Shown piece by piece: positions 54,514 to 64,000 of a DNA stretch of 64,000 bases (positions are counted from its first letter, which is position 1; each line of letters starts with the position of its first letter). The notes beneath the pieces are model-generated. The model did not search any database, was not told the DNA's origin, and worked only from the letters and a program-made list of their open reading frames with translations. The DNA lies in assembly GCF_001680005.1 (NCBI RefSeq), contig NC_033564.1, positions 248,001-312,000 of the forward strand, given 5' to 3'. Source of the DNA: Plasmodium coatneyi. Taxonomy: Eukaryota; Apicomplexa; Aconoidasida; Haemosporida; Plasmodiidae. The translations under genes were made by a program, and so were the position numbers.

Positions 54514-55209
54514 TATGCCGATAACAAAAAGGAGGACTTGCTCCGGGGGGAATAAATAAATAGGAGCACAGGGCGAATCGCCTAAATGGTGTAAGAGTGA
54601 ATAAATCTGGTGCAAATTTGCCGCATTCGCCTTTACATGCAGATTCGTACAACATACACAAGGTGTGGCTGGGCACATGCATAAAGTGGGAAAAAGCACA
54701 GATGACGTCGTTTTGGTCGCCTTTAAGAGGATCGTCCGGTAAAGGAACTATCTCAGTGTAGTTTAAATAAGCGTTAAAATGTTTCCCCTTCGGTTGGTAA
54801 ATAAATTGGTATACGTGGGGGGGCTTACAAGTAATATATGGTTGCTGCGCGCATATATGGGCAGTCGGTCGGTAGGCAGGCTGGTCAGTCTCACCTCCTG
54901 TGCCGTTATACACTGGGCTTTACGGCTGAAGGAGTGTTCCTTCACCTTGGCCTTCTTCCACAGGTACAACACGGATCCTGTTTTCTGGAGGAGTCTATAT
55001 GTAATTATATGTAACCGTTCGAACGTGTAATGTATATATGCATGTACATAGGTATGCGCAGATTATACGCTTCTGTACGGTTTGCGCGTGTTTTTGTATG
55101 CGCTTACAATGCGATATAACATTAACATGGATATTTTTGCGCGTAAATTTTTTGCGCGCTTATCCATGCATGAACAAAAATATGCCTTCACAAGGAACGT
55201 ATATATTAC

Positions 55210-55282
55210 GTGATGCGAAAACGAAAGAGAAAATGAAAGGGAAAAAGAACATAAACGTGAAAATGAAAACGAAAACGAGTAC
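55210..55282 (+). repeat. Purine-rich degenerate hexamer tract
   Basis: About 70 nt almost free of T and poor in C, built from GAAAAC/GAAAAT/GAAAGG-like hexamers. It could form purine-pyrimidine mirror structures. Confidence 0.65.
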
Positions 55283-57730
55283 GGAGTACGTCGCGCAAGA
55301 GAGGGGGCACGTACATTACGTACATTACGTATGTTACGTATGTTTTACATTTACATACATGCTATATATATATGTACATTTAAGTATACACGTATATACA
55401 AGTACATGCGTAATATGCGTACGTACTTATTATAGCAAGTAGGTATATATAAATGATTATATATCCATATATGTGAATTAAACATGCTTACATATGTATA
55501 TATGCATATACATAAACTGTTTGCTTTTATTCATACTGTTATGTTATATATATTTATATTTATATGTACTTTTTTTTTTTTTTTTTTTTTTTTTTCCGCC
55601 TTAATTTTTTTCCCCTAAAAAAATTGTTTTTTCTTGCGTTACTTTTTTTTTTTTTTTTTTTTTTTTTTACATATGCTTTAAAAATTCTCTATCTCTATAT
55701 TTTTTGGGAATTTTGTCATTTTCGCCATTTTCGTCATTTTGCCATTTTGACACATTTGGCATTTTTTTTCGCGTTATATCCTTATGATACACTGCCTTCG
55801 GGGGGAAAAAAAAAAAAAAAAAAATGTTGACTTGGCCAGCCTATAAATATACCCTTCTGCGATTTGGTGGTACCCGTTGGTTTTTTGCGTGGATGTATAA
55901 ACTCCCCAAAATCGAATGAACGTTGCGCACGTACAAAATTGTGTACAGATTAATGTACGCATAATTATATATTGTATGCGCGTTGCCTTTTTAATACGTA
56001 TATTTTACGTGATTCCAATTCGCGCGGAACACAGCGCTTTTATTTTCATTTTACTTTATGTTTACCGCCCCAGGCCTATTTTTGGTGACCTGACCCAGCG
56101 ACATGCAAAAAGCCGTACAAAAGAGGGGCAGAGAAATGCATGCCAAAACGTATTCCCCCAAATGTACCCTTTAGCATACGCACTTGAAAAGGCATGCGCC
56201 TTTATATTTACACTCATACACCCGTTGTTTCAACGCGAAAGGGCGTATTTCACATGGCACCCATTTACGCTTCATTTAATGCGCCAAGGAAGCCGCCTCT
56301 ACTAAGCGGGATAGTCAAAATCAAATTCTCTACATTTCCTGGCGCGCATAGGCTGACAGTTCCGCACCCGTTTTCCGCGCGCATTTTCCCCCAACTTGCT
56401 ACGCCACCGGTACATGCATACGTTCAAGCAACCTGTAATATATGTACCATCCATGCGGGGGTGCTTTCCCCATTTTGTAGAACACCATAGCCGTATGAAT
56501 AAAATGTCACATGGGGCAAATGTGGTAGGTGAAGTAAGCCATTTCGATCCCACGGTTTTTTTTGCGAACAACGGTGTGGTTGTCACGTTTGGCAGATACT
56601 CTTCATTACAACGCAAACATCTCCAGGCGCAACAGCCCAGTCAGGGTGCGCACTTTAAGCAAACGCATGTCACATCGTAAGGCTTTTCACCATTGCGCTA
56701 ACGCAAAGGAAATGCATATATGTGGTGCGCAGTAAAATTAAGCCTGTTTTATTAATTTACCAGCGTAACCATCGGAGTGGCAAAATATTGTTAACCCCTT
56801 TTGAAATGCATATATACGATCGATGCGGCATATTCAGGTGCGGGTAAAAAATACACCCATCAATTGCTGTTGCATGTATGCCACCTTCTCACCGCTTTGG
56901 GTTTAAACCCCATGTGGGAAAATACGAGGCAAATGCGATCGTCAGGTCGGGTCAGGTTAGGAATTATATCCCTAGCAACTCCCCAACCACAATGGTTGAA
57001 GGGAACGACCAACGAAAGTGTACGCAATCCCTCTGCCGCATCTTGAGCAACGATGACGCGAACCGAGTGGAAAGATATACACCCATTTGTATAACCACCG
57101 TGTAGGTATTATCTATCCCCCCTTCTTCCTTTGGCTCATTATCGCCATTTCCACCCCAAATGTACGTTGCAAGAAAAGGAAAAAAAATTATCTTCATTTG
57201 TAAAGTGCATAAAGCACATCAACATCTTTACTTCTTCACATCCATATGCACAAAAGACCTCCGCGCAATTCTTCCCTGAGCAAAATTCCTCACGTGGAGC
57301 TTCCCCACCATGCACACTATACATTTTGCATCCCAAAATAAGGCACATGAAAGGTTGCCACCTCCGATTACCCATTTCTACCAAATGTTCCAACCAGCTT
57401 ATGCCGACTAAATTGTAACTCCGTTTCAAGACCTCTCTCTTGACATGGAAAAGTCAGACGTATGCTGACACGTAGGGTTTTATAAAAAAAACATAACTCG
57501 GGGTAACGCAGCCTACGCGGATGCACCTCTGTACGTACAGGCGTTCAAACCAAGGGATATATATCTGCGCTACCTCCTGCCTCGCACAAACAGCGTTAAG
57601 AATGGTTGGTTAACTCACCAGAAATTGTCAGAAGTAGCAAGTCCAAAGGAGCTACCTGTGTGCGATCCCATACGGTGCAATGTGCAAAACGTGACGAATT
57701 ACTACTAATAATAATGGTGTAATTACAACG

Positions 57731-57756
57731 AAAAAAAAAAAAAAAAAAAAAAAAAA
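57731..57756 (+). repeat. A26 run
   Basis: Uninterrupted A26, about 390 nt beyond the RAD51 stop codon on the minus strand. Confidence 0.95.
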
Positions 57757-58142
57757 GTTGTCTTATCTTTGTTAGCAAAAAAAATTAATTAGTAGGGTGA
57801 AGGGGAATATAAAAACAAAGTGGCTGTATTGCGCATGCTCGTGGCCCCCTCCAAATTGTGAAGGGCATAAACAGAAAGGGCGCTTGGCTTTTATCTGTGC
57901 ATTTCTGGACCACTTCTTTCCACAGTTTGAAAAAGAAGCACTAATGAAATGCTAGTAAAACAATAATAAAGTGGTGATTAAGAAGCAACAGGGAAAGGAC
58001 TTATAATCCGACACATAAAACTTTCACATGGATGTCAAATCTGGATTATAATAATGAAACAGGCAAGTACATCCACAACGTGGATAAAAATACATGCACG
58101 TTTGCAACAACTAGCACGCGGGGAAGTCTGCACATGCATGTG

Positions 58143-59195
58143 TCACTTCTCCTCGTAGTCTGCTATCCCCCCCTCCGTAATAGCGAACACGGCCTCGGCC
58201 TCCGGAAGAACTGGCGAATCGTAAATTTTGCAAATCCTGCTTTCTCCTCTGCTCTTCCTCAAGTAGAGTCTCGTTTGGCTAGCATGCGCTATGATGTTCC
58301 CCCCTATGGGGATTTTATCATTCCCTCCGAACACATTCATCGCATCGACCTTGGCCACAACTTGATTTGTTATAATAACAGCAACGCCATAAATGTCGGC
58401 AATTCTTTGTAAGCCTCTTAAAAACCTGCACAGGTGGGACTGCCTACTGGCTAGCTCTCCTCTACCTATGTATTCGGATCGATACAAGGCCGTCGCCGAA
58501 TCGACAATTAACAAAGCAAATCTGGCATCTGCCATCATTGCACTTGCATCTATCAATAATTCTGTCTGGTGGTCACAATTGTACGCCTTTGCATAGGCTA
58601 TATTATTCAAACAATCCGTTGGGTGTAAGCCGTATCTTTTCGCTATAGCTACAATGCGCTCTGGACGGAAAGTTCCTTCTGTGTCTATCCAAAGGCATTT
58701 GCCTTCTCCACCTGATTGCTCTATTGGCAACTGACACGTTATAGCTAACGTGTGACATAGCTGACTTTTACCTGTACGAAATTCTCCAAATAATTCAGTT
58801 ATCCCTCCAGTTTCTATGCCACCCTTTAGTAAAGAATCTAACTGTTTCGATCCCGTTGTGAATTTTATTAAATTTTGCCTGGCATCATGATAATCCACGG
58901 CATTACAAAAGCCAGAGTTACATAATTCTTTACACGCTTTTTTTAACTTCTCCGCCTTTTGTTCACTTATGCCTTTTATTGCACATAATGTGCGCATAGG
59001 AGCGTATGCTACGCACTCCACTGTCTGTAGTCCTCCTTCCTTCAGTAACTCCAAATCCCTTTTTACGAACCCCTTCGCCAGTAGCTGTTCAATCTTTAGG
59101 GGCCCTGAGTACAGGGGCTCCTCTTCTACTTCTTCCTCAGCATTGTTATTAGTAATTTTCTGGGTCTCATCTGGCCTCGCGTTGGCAGCTTTCAT
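58143..59195 (-). CDS. RAD51: DNA repair recombinase RAD51
   Basis: Eukaryotic RecA-family strand-exchange protein that forms nucleoprotein filaments in homologous recombination; 350 residues, single exon, ATG 59195 to TGA 58143-58145. An acidic N-terminus leads into the helix-hairpin-helix domain (KGISEQKAEKLKKACKEL). The inter-subunit FxxA motif is present as FCNA in SGFCNAVDYHD. The core follows: FTTGSKQLDSLLKGGIETG, Walker A GEFRTGKSQ (about residue 136), LWIDTEGTFRPER, Walker B LLIVDSATALYR, SRQSHLCRFLRGLQ (L1 region) and IITNQVVAKVD. Length and motifs match human RAD51 closely and exclude DMC1-like or RAD51-paralogue alternatives with fair confidence. All catalytic residues look intact. 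It lies in a minus-strand block between UXT-like and the Paip1/eIF4G-like gene. Confidence 0.97.
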   Translation of the reverse strand: MKAANARPDETQKITNNNAEEEVEEEPLYSGPLKIEQLLAKGFVKRDLELLKEGGLQTVECVAYAPMRTLCAIKGISEQKAEKLKKACKELCNSGFCNAVDYHDARQNLIKFTTGSKQLDSLLKGGIETGGITELFGEFRTGKSQLCHTLAITCQLPIEQSGGEGKCLWIDTEGTFRPERIVAIAKRYGLHPTDCLNNIAYAKAYNCDHQTELLIDASAMMADARFALLIVDSATALYRSEYIGRGELASRQSHLCRFLRGLQRIADIYGVAVIITNQVVAKVDAMNVFGGNDKIPIGGNIIAHASQTRLYLRKSRGESRICKIYDSPVLPEAEAVFAITEGGIADYEEK

Positions 59196-60471
59196 TGTTA
59201 GACATTATGGGGGGGAGGACAAATTGCGCGCGCGGGTTAAGAAGTTAAACGAAAGGGATTAAAACGCGGCAAATTTAAGAACAAATATGCAAAACTACAC
59301 AAAAATTAACAGCGTTGTATGAAGCAAAAATGAATGGTATGCCACGCAACTCGCGCGATACTCCCGTGCGTGTGTTAAAATAATTCTCACAGTTCCCGCA
59401 GAGAACTGCACAACAGGCTACACAAACTGAAGCAGTCGAGACCCCACATCATACAATTTCCCATGGAGTTTCTTCCCCCTCGTTAAAGGAAAAACTTCTC
59501 ACTCGTTTTATTCTATTCACCATTCACCAACTGTGTATTCCTTTTCATCAAGTTCAAAATGATCACACAACAAAGTTAATTGTCAACTCATCGTGAACCG
59601 ACACAGTTAAGAATGGTTGGCAAAAAAAAAAACAAACTTTCACGTTGTAAATAAAATTAAAAGAAATGTGCGATTAAAAGGTTGGCAGTAACGTAACACT
59701 CCACTGTTGAAAATAATAATAAAATAAAGGGTGTAAATAAAAGAAAGGAAAATGAAGCAAAAAAAAAAAACGCAATCAGAGGGCATACACAAAATGGAAC
59801 AGCTATTTCTCATTTTTTTTTTTTTTTTTTTTTTTTTTTTCCCCCATTTTGCACATTTATGCAAAATATACCTGACTTGTTCAGAATTTTTTCCTCAAAA
59901 TGTAGTTTTACTCTGGAACACACATGCGTTTTCCACAAAATGTGTAACTTCTCATCCGTTTTGTTAAAAAAAAAAAAAATGAAGCGAATTCAAATGTTCC
60001 ATGGCTAGCACTGTTCAGGCAAAACGGCATATAAAAAATTTTTTTTTTTTTATTGCTTCACTTTATTGAATATAGAATGGATATTCAAACGGAGGGCTAA
60101 ACGAACGCTCCACTGGAGTGTAAAATGACCCCTACTAACGGTTTATTATTGGCGTTCTTATTGACAACCTATGCGCATACTGGGCATACACGTTCAATTG
60201 TTGCGTAAATTGTGACATGTGCGGGGAGACATACGAATTTTGCGCAGAGGAAGGCTTAAGAAGTTAAATGTGCGTCACTATATGAGTATCAGGAGACGCA
60301 TGTATACAGATATACACACACGCTTGCACAAAGTGGAAAATATTTTCTTTTCCATCGAAGGAAACGAAAAAAAGGGGGTGTACTTATTCGAATCCATTGA
60401 ATACGCAGTATCGCTTAATCTGTCAATACGTCCACCGGCTCAGGCACCCTTCAAGAGGTCCCCGAAGCAAG
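59196..60471. other. Intergenic region upstream of RAD51
   Basis: A 1.3-kb spacer between tandem minus-strand genes, with a GC-alternating start (GCGCGCGCG just upstream of RAD51) and a T26 run (about 59815-59840). No RNA gene recognised. A plus-strand frame at 60219-60491 has acceptable composition but no ATG at its start and overlaps the UXT-like last exon. Confidence 0.5.
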
Positions 60472-61683
60472 TCAAGTCAAATTTGAAATAGCTCTCATCA
60501 GCTGCAATACGAGGGAGGGAAGAAATAAAAATTTGTCATCATCATAAACACGCGAACATAAACTAAAATGTACCATTCATAAAAGCGCTCAGTGAAGAAT
60601 GAAATTCTCAGCGTGATTACTATTTGTATGTGAGCCTTGACCCGCGATATCTGCTTGTTCCAGTAGGCCACTTTACTGCAAAGGGGTGGAAACGGCACAC
60701 CATTTGTTAGGGGGGTAGGGAAATGTCTCATAAAAAAGGGGGAAACTATTAAAAAAAGGACCTCCCCCAGGGTAAATAAAATTGTTTCATGCATAATCCG
60801 GATGTGGACCCACACGTCTACACTCGCGTAGAGTCCTTCAGCACTCACTCCTCGTAAAGATTTATCTTCTTCTTCAAGAATACGATGGCGTCCTCGAGGG
60901 ACATCTCCAAATAAAACTCATATCCTATTTGGATGAAAATTTTGTTCTTGTCTAATCTGCCAATGGGGGAAATGTTCGTGCAGCATGTGTGGTGGTAGAG
61001 ATAGGTAGTAATCACGTGGGTATACGTATATTCTACGCGAGTGATTAAGTGGATGCCCCAGGAATGATCACACATGCGTGAGTGTTCCTTCGCCGCAAAT
61101 ATGCTTGTGGAGCAACAACGAACATGCTCCCTCTGGGTCGTCTTTTTGTGCCCATTGCGCCCTTTTCCGTTCATTACATGTCGGCGTAAACGTAACTATC
61201 GCATCCCAGCATGGTAAGCGTCTCGATTTCCTTTTGGTCCTTCATGTTAATGAAAAGCTTAAGATTCTGAACGAGGATTTCCCTGCAGGGGTAACGTGTC
61301 ACCGGTGTTAGCAAAGTGTGCTGGGTATCGAGCCAATCGGGCTACACCCATAAGCACTCATGCTCATGTATTTTCATATCGGGGGATACATCTCCCTAAG
61401 TCGAAATATCACTCAATGTGAATACAAATAAATGAAAACGTAAGTGTGGTGTATGCGCGAATGGACAGATCCTTCCTCCCCATGGGTGAAGGCGCTTTCC
61501 TCCTTGGCTAACTCACATGTCAAAAATGTCCTGCAGAATTTCATCCCTCCTTTTTTGTCGTTCCCTAAGTTGCTCGTGCAGCACATCATCGATAAAACTT
61601 TCGCTCTTCAAAATTAGCTTTTTAAAATCCTCTTTATTTTCCTCATTTATTGCAGCGTTCCCTAATGCTTCGTAGTAATTCAT
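60472..61683 (-). CDS. UXT-like prefoldin-family protein
   Basis: Probable homologue of UXT, an alpha-class prefoldin-like subunit of the R2TP/URI prefoldin-like cochaperone complex. Exons in coding order: 61683-61517, 61282-61178, 60956-60849, 60675-60621, 60501-60472; 154 residues, against 157 for human UXT. An N-terminal helix (SFIDDVLHEQLRERQKRRDEI) is followed by the beta-hairpin core LGCDSYVYADI, then KIFIQIGYEFYLEMSLEDAI, which parallels LGCNFFVDT and IYVALGYGFFLELTLAEAL of UXT. The C-terminal helix contains VKAHIQI, like IKAHIHM, and ends LMRAISNLT. Codons are split across four introns and the frame is preserved at every join. Ordinary prefoldin subunit 5 is the main alternative, but the GYEFYLEMSLEDA signature favours UXT. 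Confidence 0.82.
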
Positions 61684-62363
61684 TTTGCTTGCATTTTACT
61701 GTTTTGTGGATTCCAAGTGGGTAGGGTGAATTAACTTGTTTAACGTGCCGTGGCCCCAAAGGACGAATGACAACTGGGGAGGCAACACCTGGGTGTATAC
61801 ACCGTTAGGCACAAGGTAACGTTTTTTCCCTGTGCGGTCCCTTAACCAACGCGCTAGCCCTAGGAAATTGCGCCCTTTTTCAGAAGCTGCTATATTTTAC
61901 CGTCACGTTCAGCGCCACCCATACATCTTTCCACTCTGTTTACACTTTCTTTTTTTGAATTAAAAAATTTTACACTTTTAGCCAAATGGGCTCTTCTTCG
62001 AAAGGGGGAGAAGATCGTAAAGTGTGTTGCCCGGTTGTCACATAAAAAAAAAAAAAAAATGAAATAAATGAAATGTGCATAAAGTTGGGGGCGCACGGGA
62101 GAAGAAACGCCACGTTTTGAAAATAGGTCAGTGTGGGGACCTAAAATGAAACGCCAGGAAAGATGCGCACATGGTGGCTAGCTGCCTACCAATTCAATAT
62201 GGGAGGGAATAAACTGCTAAGGTGAGTCACGCCACAGTGGGGAAAGGAAAAACGGGGCAATCCTGCACGTCTTCCAACGGGGGTGGTACAACGAACGGAT
62301 CACCAAAAGGGGGGCCTCAACGGGGTGTGCGCCAAATGAAACCCTCCCATGAGCTGTTCCCTC
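61684..62363. other. Intergenic spacer
   Basis: Between the UXT-like start and the stop of the coiled-coil gene, both minus strand. It contains a short A run near 62043-62059 and nothing recognisable as a gene. Confidence 0.6.
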
Positions 62364-64000
62364 TCAGTTGGCAAGCCACTCGAGCAGCACCCCAATCAAC
62401 TTGGCATACGCCTCATCCGTGGTGACCAAGCCACGCAACTTGTTCTCAATGACGACGAGCTTCCTCCTGTAAGAGGCGCAGCTCTTCCGCAGAGTTTCAT
62501 AGGGCTTCTTCGAGTTGTACAAAGAGCCACCATTTTTTACTGCGTTTTGAAATTTTAGCAATTCCTGGAACCGCTGCTTCTTTTCACAATTTTGAATCTT
62601 CAGTATCCCCTCGTAGATGTCACACAGTCTGTTCAGATTTAGGAGGTGTGTCTTCTCTTGTTGTGTCTGGTTCGTGAGTTCTTCATACGAGTGGATCAGC
62701 TCGGTTAAGTAGTTACAAAGGGACACCTTTTTTCCTTTAAATTCCTTGACATTTTTTTTAGCAAAAGAAATTTCGTGCTTTATTTTAAAGGAGACATTAA
62801 CTCCGTTGTCAATATTTTTTTGGAAAGCTTCTTTCTTATTGTCCAGTTCGTTTCTCTTGTTTAGTGCCTGTTTGATATTCGCGAGGAGAATATTTTGTTG
62901 TTTTTTTGCATTTTCTATGAGATCATTTTTCGCCTGTATGTTTTTCTTCAAAAGGAGGATGTCCTTATTCTCCGTGTATTCTTTGATAACCCCTTGTAGC
63001 TTTTTTTTTTGTTCAATTTTGTTTTCCAAAAGGAGAATTTTATTTTCATAATTTAGGAGGTCTTGTTGGTATTTTTCCTTTTCACATTTTAACGAGTTTA
63101 TATCATTTTTTAAGTTTTCCTTTTTCCGCTTATATTCTTCAGCTTTGATATTTTTCTTCTCACTCCACTTCAGCATGTCGTCTTCCATTTTGTCGATCTC
63201 CCCCAGCGTGTCAGAATTTTTGGAGGCGAACTTTTCCAGCTGTAAGCGTATATACATAATATTTTTATTTATTTTTTTAAGTCCATTTTGTGCGTTTTTA
63301 AAATTTTCCTGTAATTCGCATTTCTTCTGATTCAGAATGAGTCTTAAGTCTCTCCCCCTGAGCATTTCTTCGTTCATTTTTTGGTTTTCATTTTGTATTT
63401 TTATCATTTCCGATTGTTTCAAAAACCAGTCTTTTTCCAAATGTCTGCTTTGCTTTAATACATCCCTTATCTGTTTGTTTAGCTTTTCTATTTTTATGTT
63501 TAATGTGAGAGGCATTCCATGGTCATCACAGTTTTTTCTATTCTTCTTGTCAAATTCCTCGTTCAGTCTGTCTACCTCGAGTTGCTTATTTTCAATCAAG
63601 TAATGATTCTTCTTTATCACAAGATCATAGTTACTTAGCAGTTCATGCTTTTGCTCAAATTCTTCATTTAATTTTTTTACCTTTTCTTGCACATTTTCAA
63701 TTTTTGTACTTTCCAAAATTTGTTGTATCTTAATTCGGATAATACCATTTTTGTAATTTTCAATTTCGTTTTCCTTTCTTGTTATATTTTCCTTCACGCT
63801 GGCTAAATCGTTTTTCAATTTGGCGGAAAAATGACTCACTTTAATTTCTTCTGTATACATGTTTATTATTTTGTCGATATTTTTGTTAATGTCATTTTTT
63901 ACTATCTTTATTTTGTTCTCCCTGTTTCGAATGTCTTTTTTTAGTTTTCCTATTTCATCGTTCATTTGTACAGACTTGTTTCGCTCATTTTGTATGTCCA
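62364..64000 (-). CDS. Long coiled-coil protein, C-terminal part (5' end outside window)
   Basis: At least 545 residues, open to the window edge; a methionine at 63965 is internal because the frame continues upstream (..NERNKSVQ) to position 64000. The stop is TGA at 62364-62366, after LLEWLAN. Nearly all of it is coiled coil: Lys/Glu/Asn-rich helix with Leu/Ile heptads and no globular domain or transmembrane segment. A short non-coiled stretch (NCDDHGMPLTLNIK) and the segment EKDWFLKQSEMIKIQNE might mark a conserved core. Axonemal CCDC39/CCDC40-type proteins and SMC-like or kinetochore coiled coils are possible, but I cannot choose from this fragment. The tail (YETLRKSCASYRRKLVVIENKLR onward) looks less repetitive and may be an interaction site. 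Confidence 0.8.
   Translation of the reverse strand, partial: DIQNERNKSVQMNDEIGKLKKDIRNRENKIKIVKNDINKNIDKIINMYTEEIKVSHFSAKLKNDLASVKENITRKENEIENYKNGIIRIKIQQILESTKIENVQEKVKKLNEEFEQKHELLSNYDLVIKKNHYLIENKQLEVDRLNEEFDKKNRKNCDDHGMPLTLNIKIEKLNKQIRDVLKQSRHLEKDWFLKQSEMIKIQNENQKMNEEMLRGRDLRLILNQKKCELQENFKNAQNGLKKINKNIMYIRLQLEKFASKNSDTLGEIDKMEDDMLKWSEKKNIKAEEYKRKKENLKNDINSLKCEKEKYQQDLLNYENKILLLENKIEQKKKLQGVIKEYTENKDILLLKKNIQAKNDLIENAKKQQNILLANIKQALNKRNELDNKKEAFQKNIDNGVNVSFKIKHEISFAKKNVKEFKGKKVSLCNYLTELIHSYEELTNQTQQEKTHLLNLNRLCDIYEGILKIQNCEKKQRFQELLKFQNAVKNGGSLYNSKKPYETLRKSCASYRRKLVVIENKLRGLVTTDEAYAKLIGVLLEWLAN

Larger units (their letters stand above)
53126..58142. promoter_or_regulatory. 5-kb gene-free region upstream of the Paip1/eIF4G-like gene
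   Basis: Lies between the RAD51 stop and the Paip1/eIF4G-like start, both minus strand, so it holds the RAD51 terminator and the promoter/5' UTR of the giant gene. Frames inside are short, Cys/Tyr/Ile-rich and not protein-like. Visible structures are a 15-bp minisatellite (54429-54513), a purine-rich tract (about 55210-55282), two long T runs (55569-55595 and 55646-55668), A19 (about 55806-55824) and A26 (57731-57756). Many ACGTAC/CGTATA alternating purine-pyrimidine stretches occur at 53270-55500. No tRNA or snRNA was recognised. Confidence 0.5.

Noticed and set aside
54365..54559. 64-residue frame with repeated Cys-Leu-Gln-Leu units
   Set aside because: Produced by the 15-bp minisatellite; no support as a gene.
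55300..55800. AT-rich block considered as a possible centromere
   Set aside because: Only about 0.5 kb, interrupted by GC-containing steps and lacking the roughly 2-kb extreme AT composition described for Plasmodium centromeres.
60219..60491. 90-residue plus-strand frame
   Set aside because: No ATG at its start, overlaps the last UXT-like exon on the other strand, and shows no recognisable motif.

Overview
The window is nuclear DNA of a malaria parasite, most likely of the vivax/simian clade of Plasmodium. Base composition is moderate rather than extremely AT-rich. Genes have many short GT-AG introns, very long oligo-A/oligo-T runs sit in and between genes, and proteins carry Asn/Lys/Ser-rich low-complexity inserts. 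The RAD51, Paip1-type and exoribonuclease genes together look like the block around RAD51 on P. falciparum chromosome 11; that placement is from memory, and the species cannot be fixed from the sequence alone.

Sixteen protein genes are supported. From the left: the 3' part of an organellar ribosomal protein uS15 gene (+); an unrecognised protein with an N-terminal hydrophobic leader (+); a short XRN-type 5'-3' exoribonuclease with an N-terminal signal-like segment (-); a small CxxC/CxxC protein (+); a 1,616-residue protein with repeated helical motifs resembling organellar RNA-binding repeat proteins (-); a divergent DEAD-box helicase with a basic leader (+); an IGHMBP2/SMUBP-2-type SF1 helicase (-); a MORN + SAM + tyrosine-kinase-like protein lacking the HRD aspartate (+); a small coiled-coil protein (+); LSM4 (+); a two-RRM protein (+); and a CCZ1-like Rab-GEF subunit (+). 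The last 22 kb is entirely minus strand: the C-terminal part of a long coiled-coil protein, a UXT-like prefoldin, RAD51, and a single-exon 3,717-residue protein with a PAM2 motif, an eIF4E-binding motif and a MIF4G domain.

Genes in the left half alternate strand, giving divergent promoter regions at 6589-7283, 13123-14096 and 20980-22363 and short convergent 3' spacers at 3592-3724, 7635-8025, 17841-18033 and 41202-41971. The largest gene-free stretch is the 5 kb at 53126-58142 upstream of the Paip1/eIF4G-like gene.

Many genes act on RNA: translation (uS15, Paip1/eIF4G-like), splicing or decay (LSM4, XRN), RNA binding (two-RRM) and probable organellar RNA work (helical-repeat protein, DEAD helicase). 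DNA repair is represented by RAD51 and possibly the SF1 helicase. I see no tRNA, rRNA, mobile element, viral element or CRISPR array. The most notable points are the combined PAM2/4E-motif/MIF4G giant, the apparent pseudokinase, the leader-bearing short XRN with a homopolymer frameshift, and recurrent 20-36 nt A/T runs beside splice sites.
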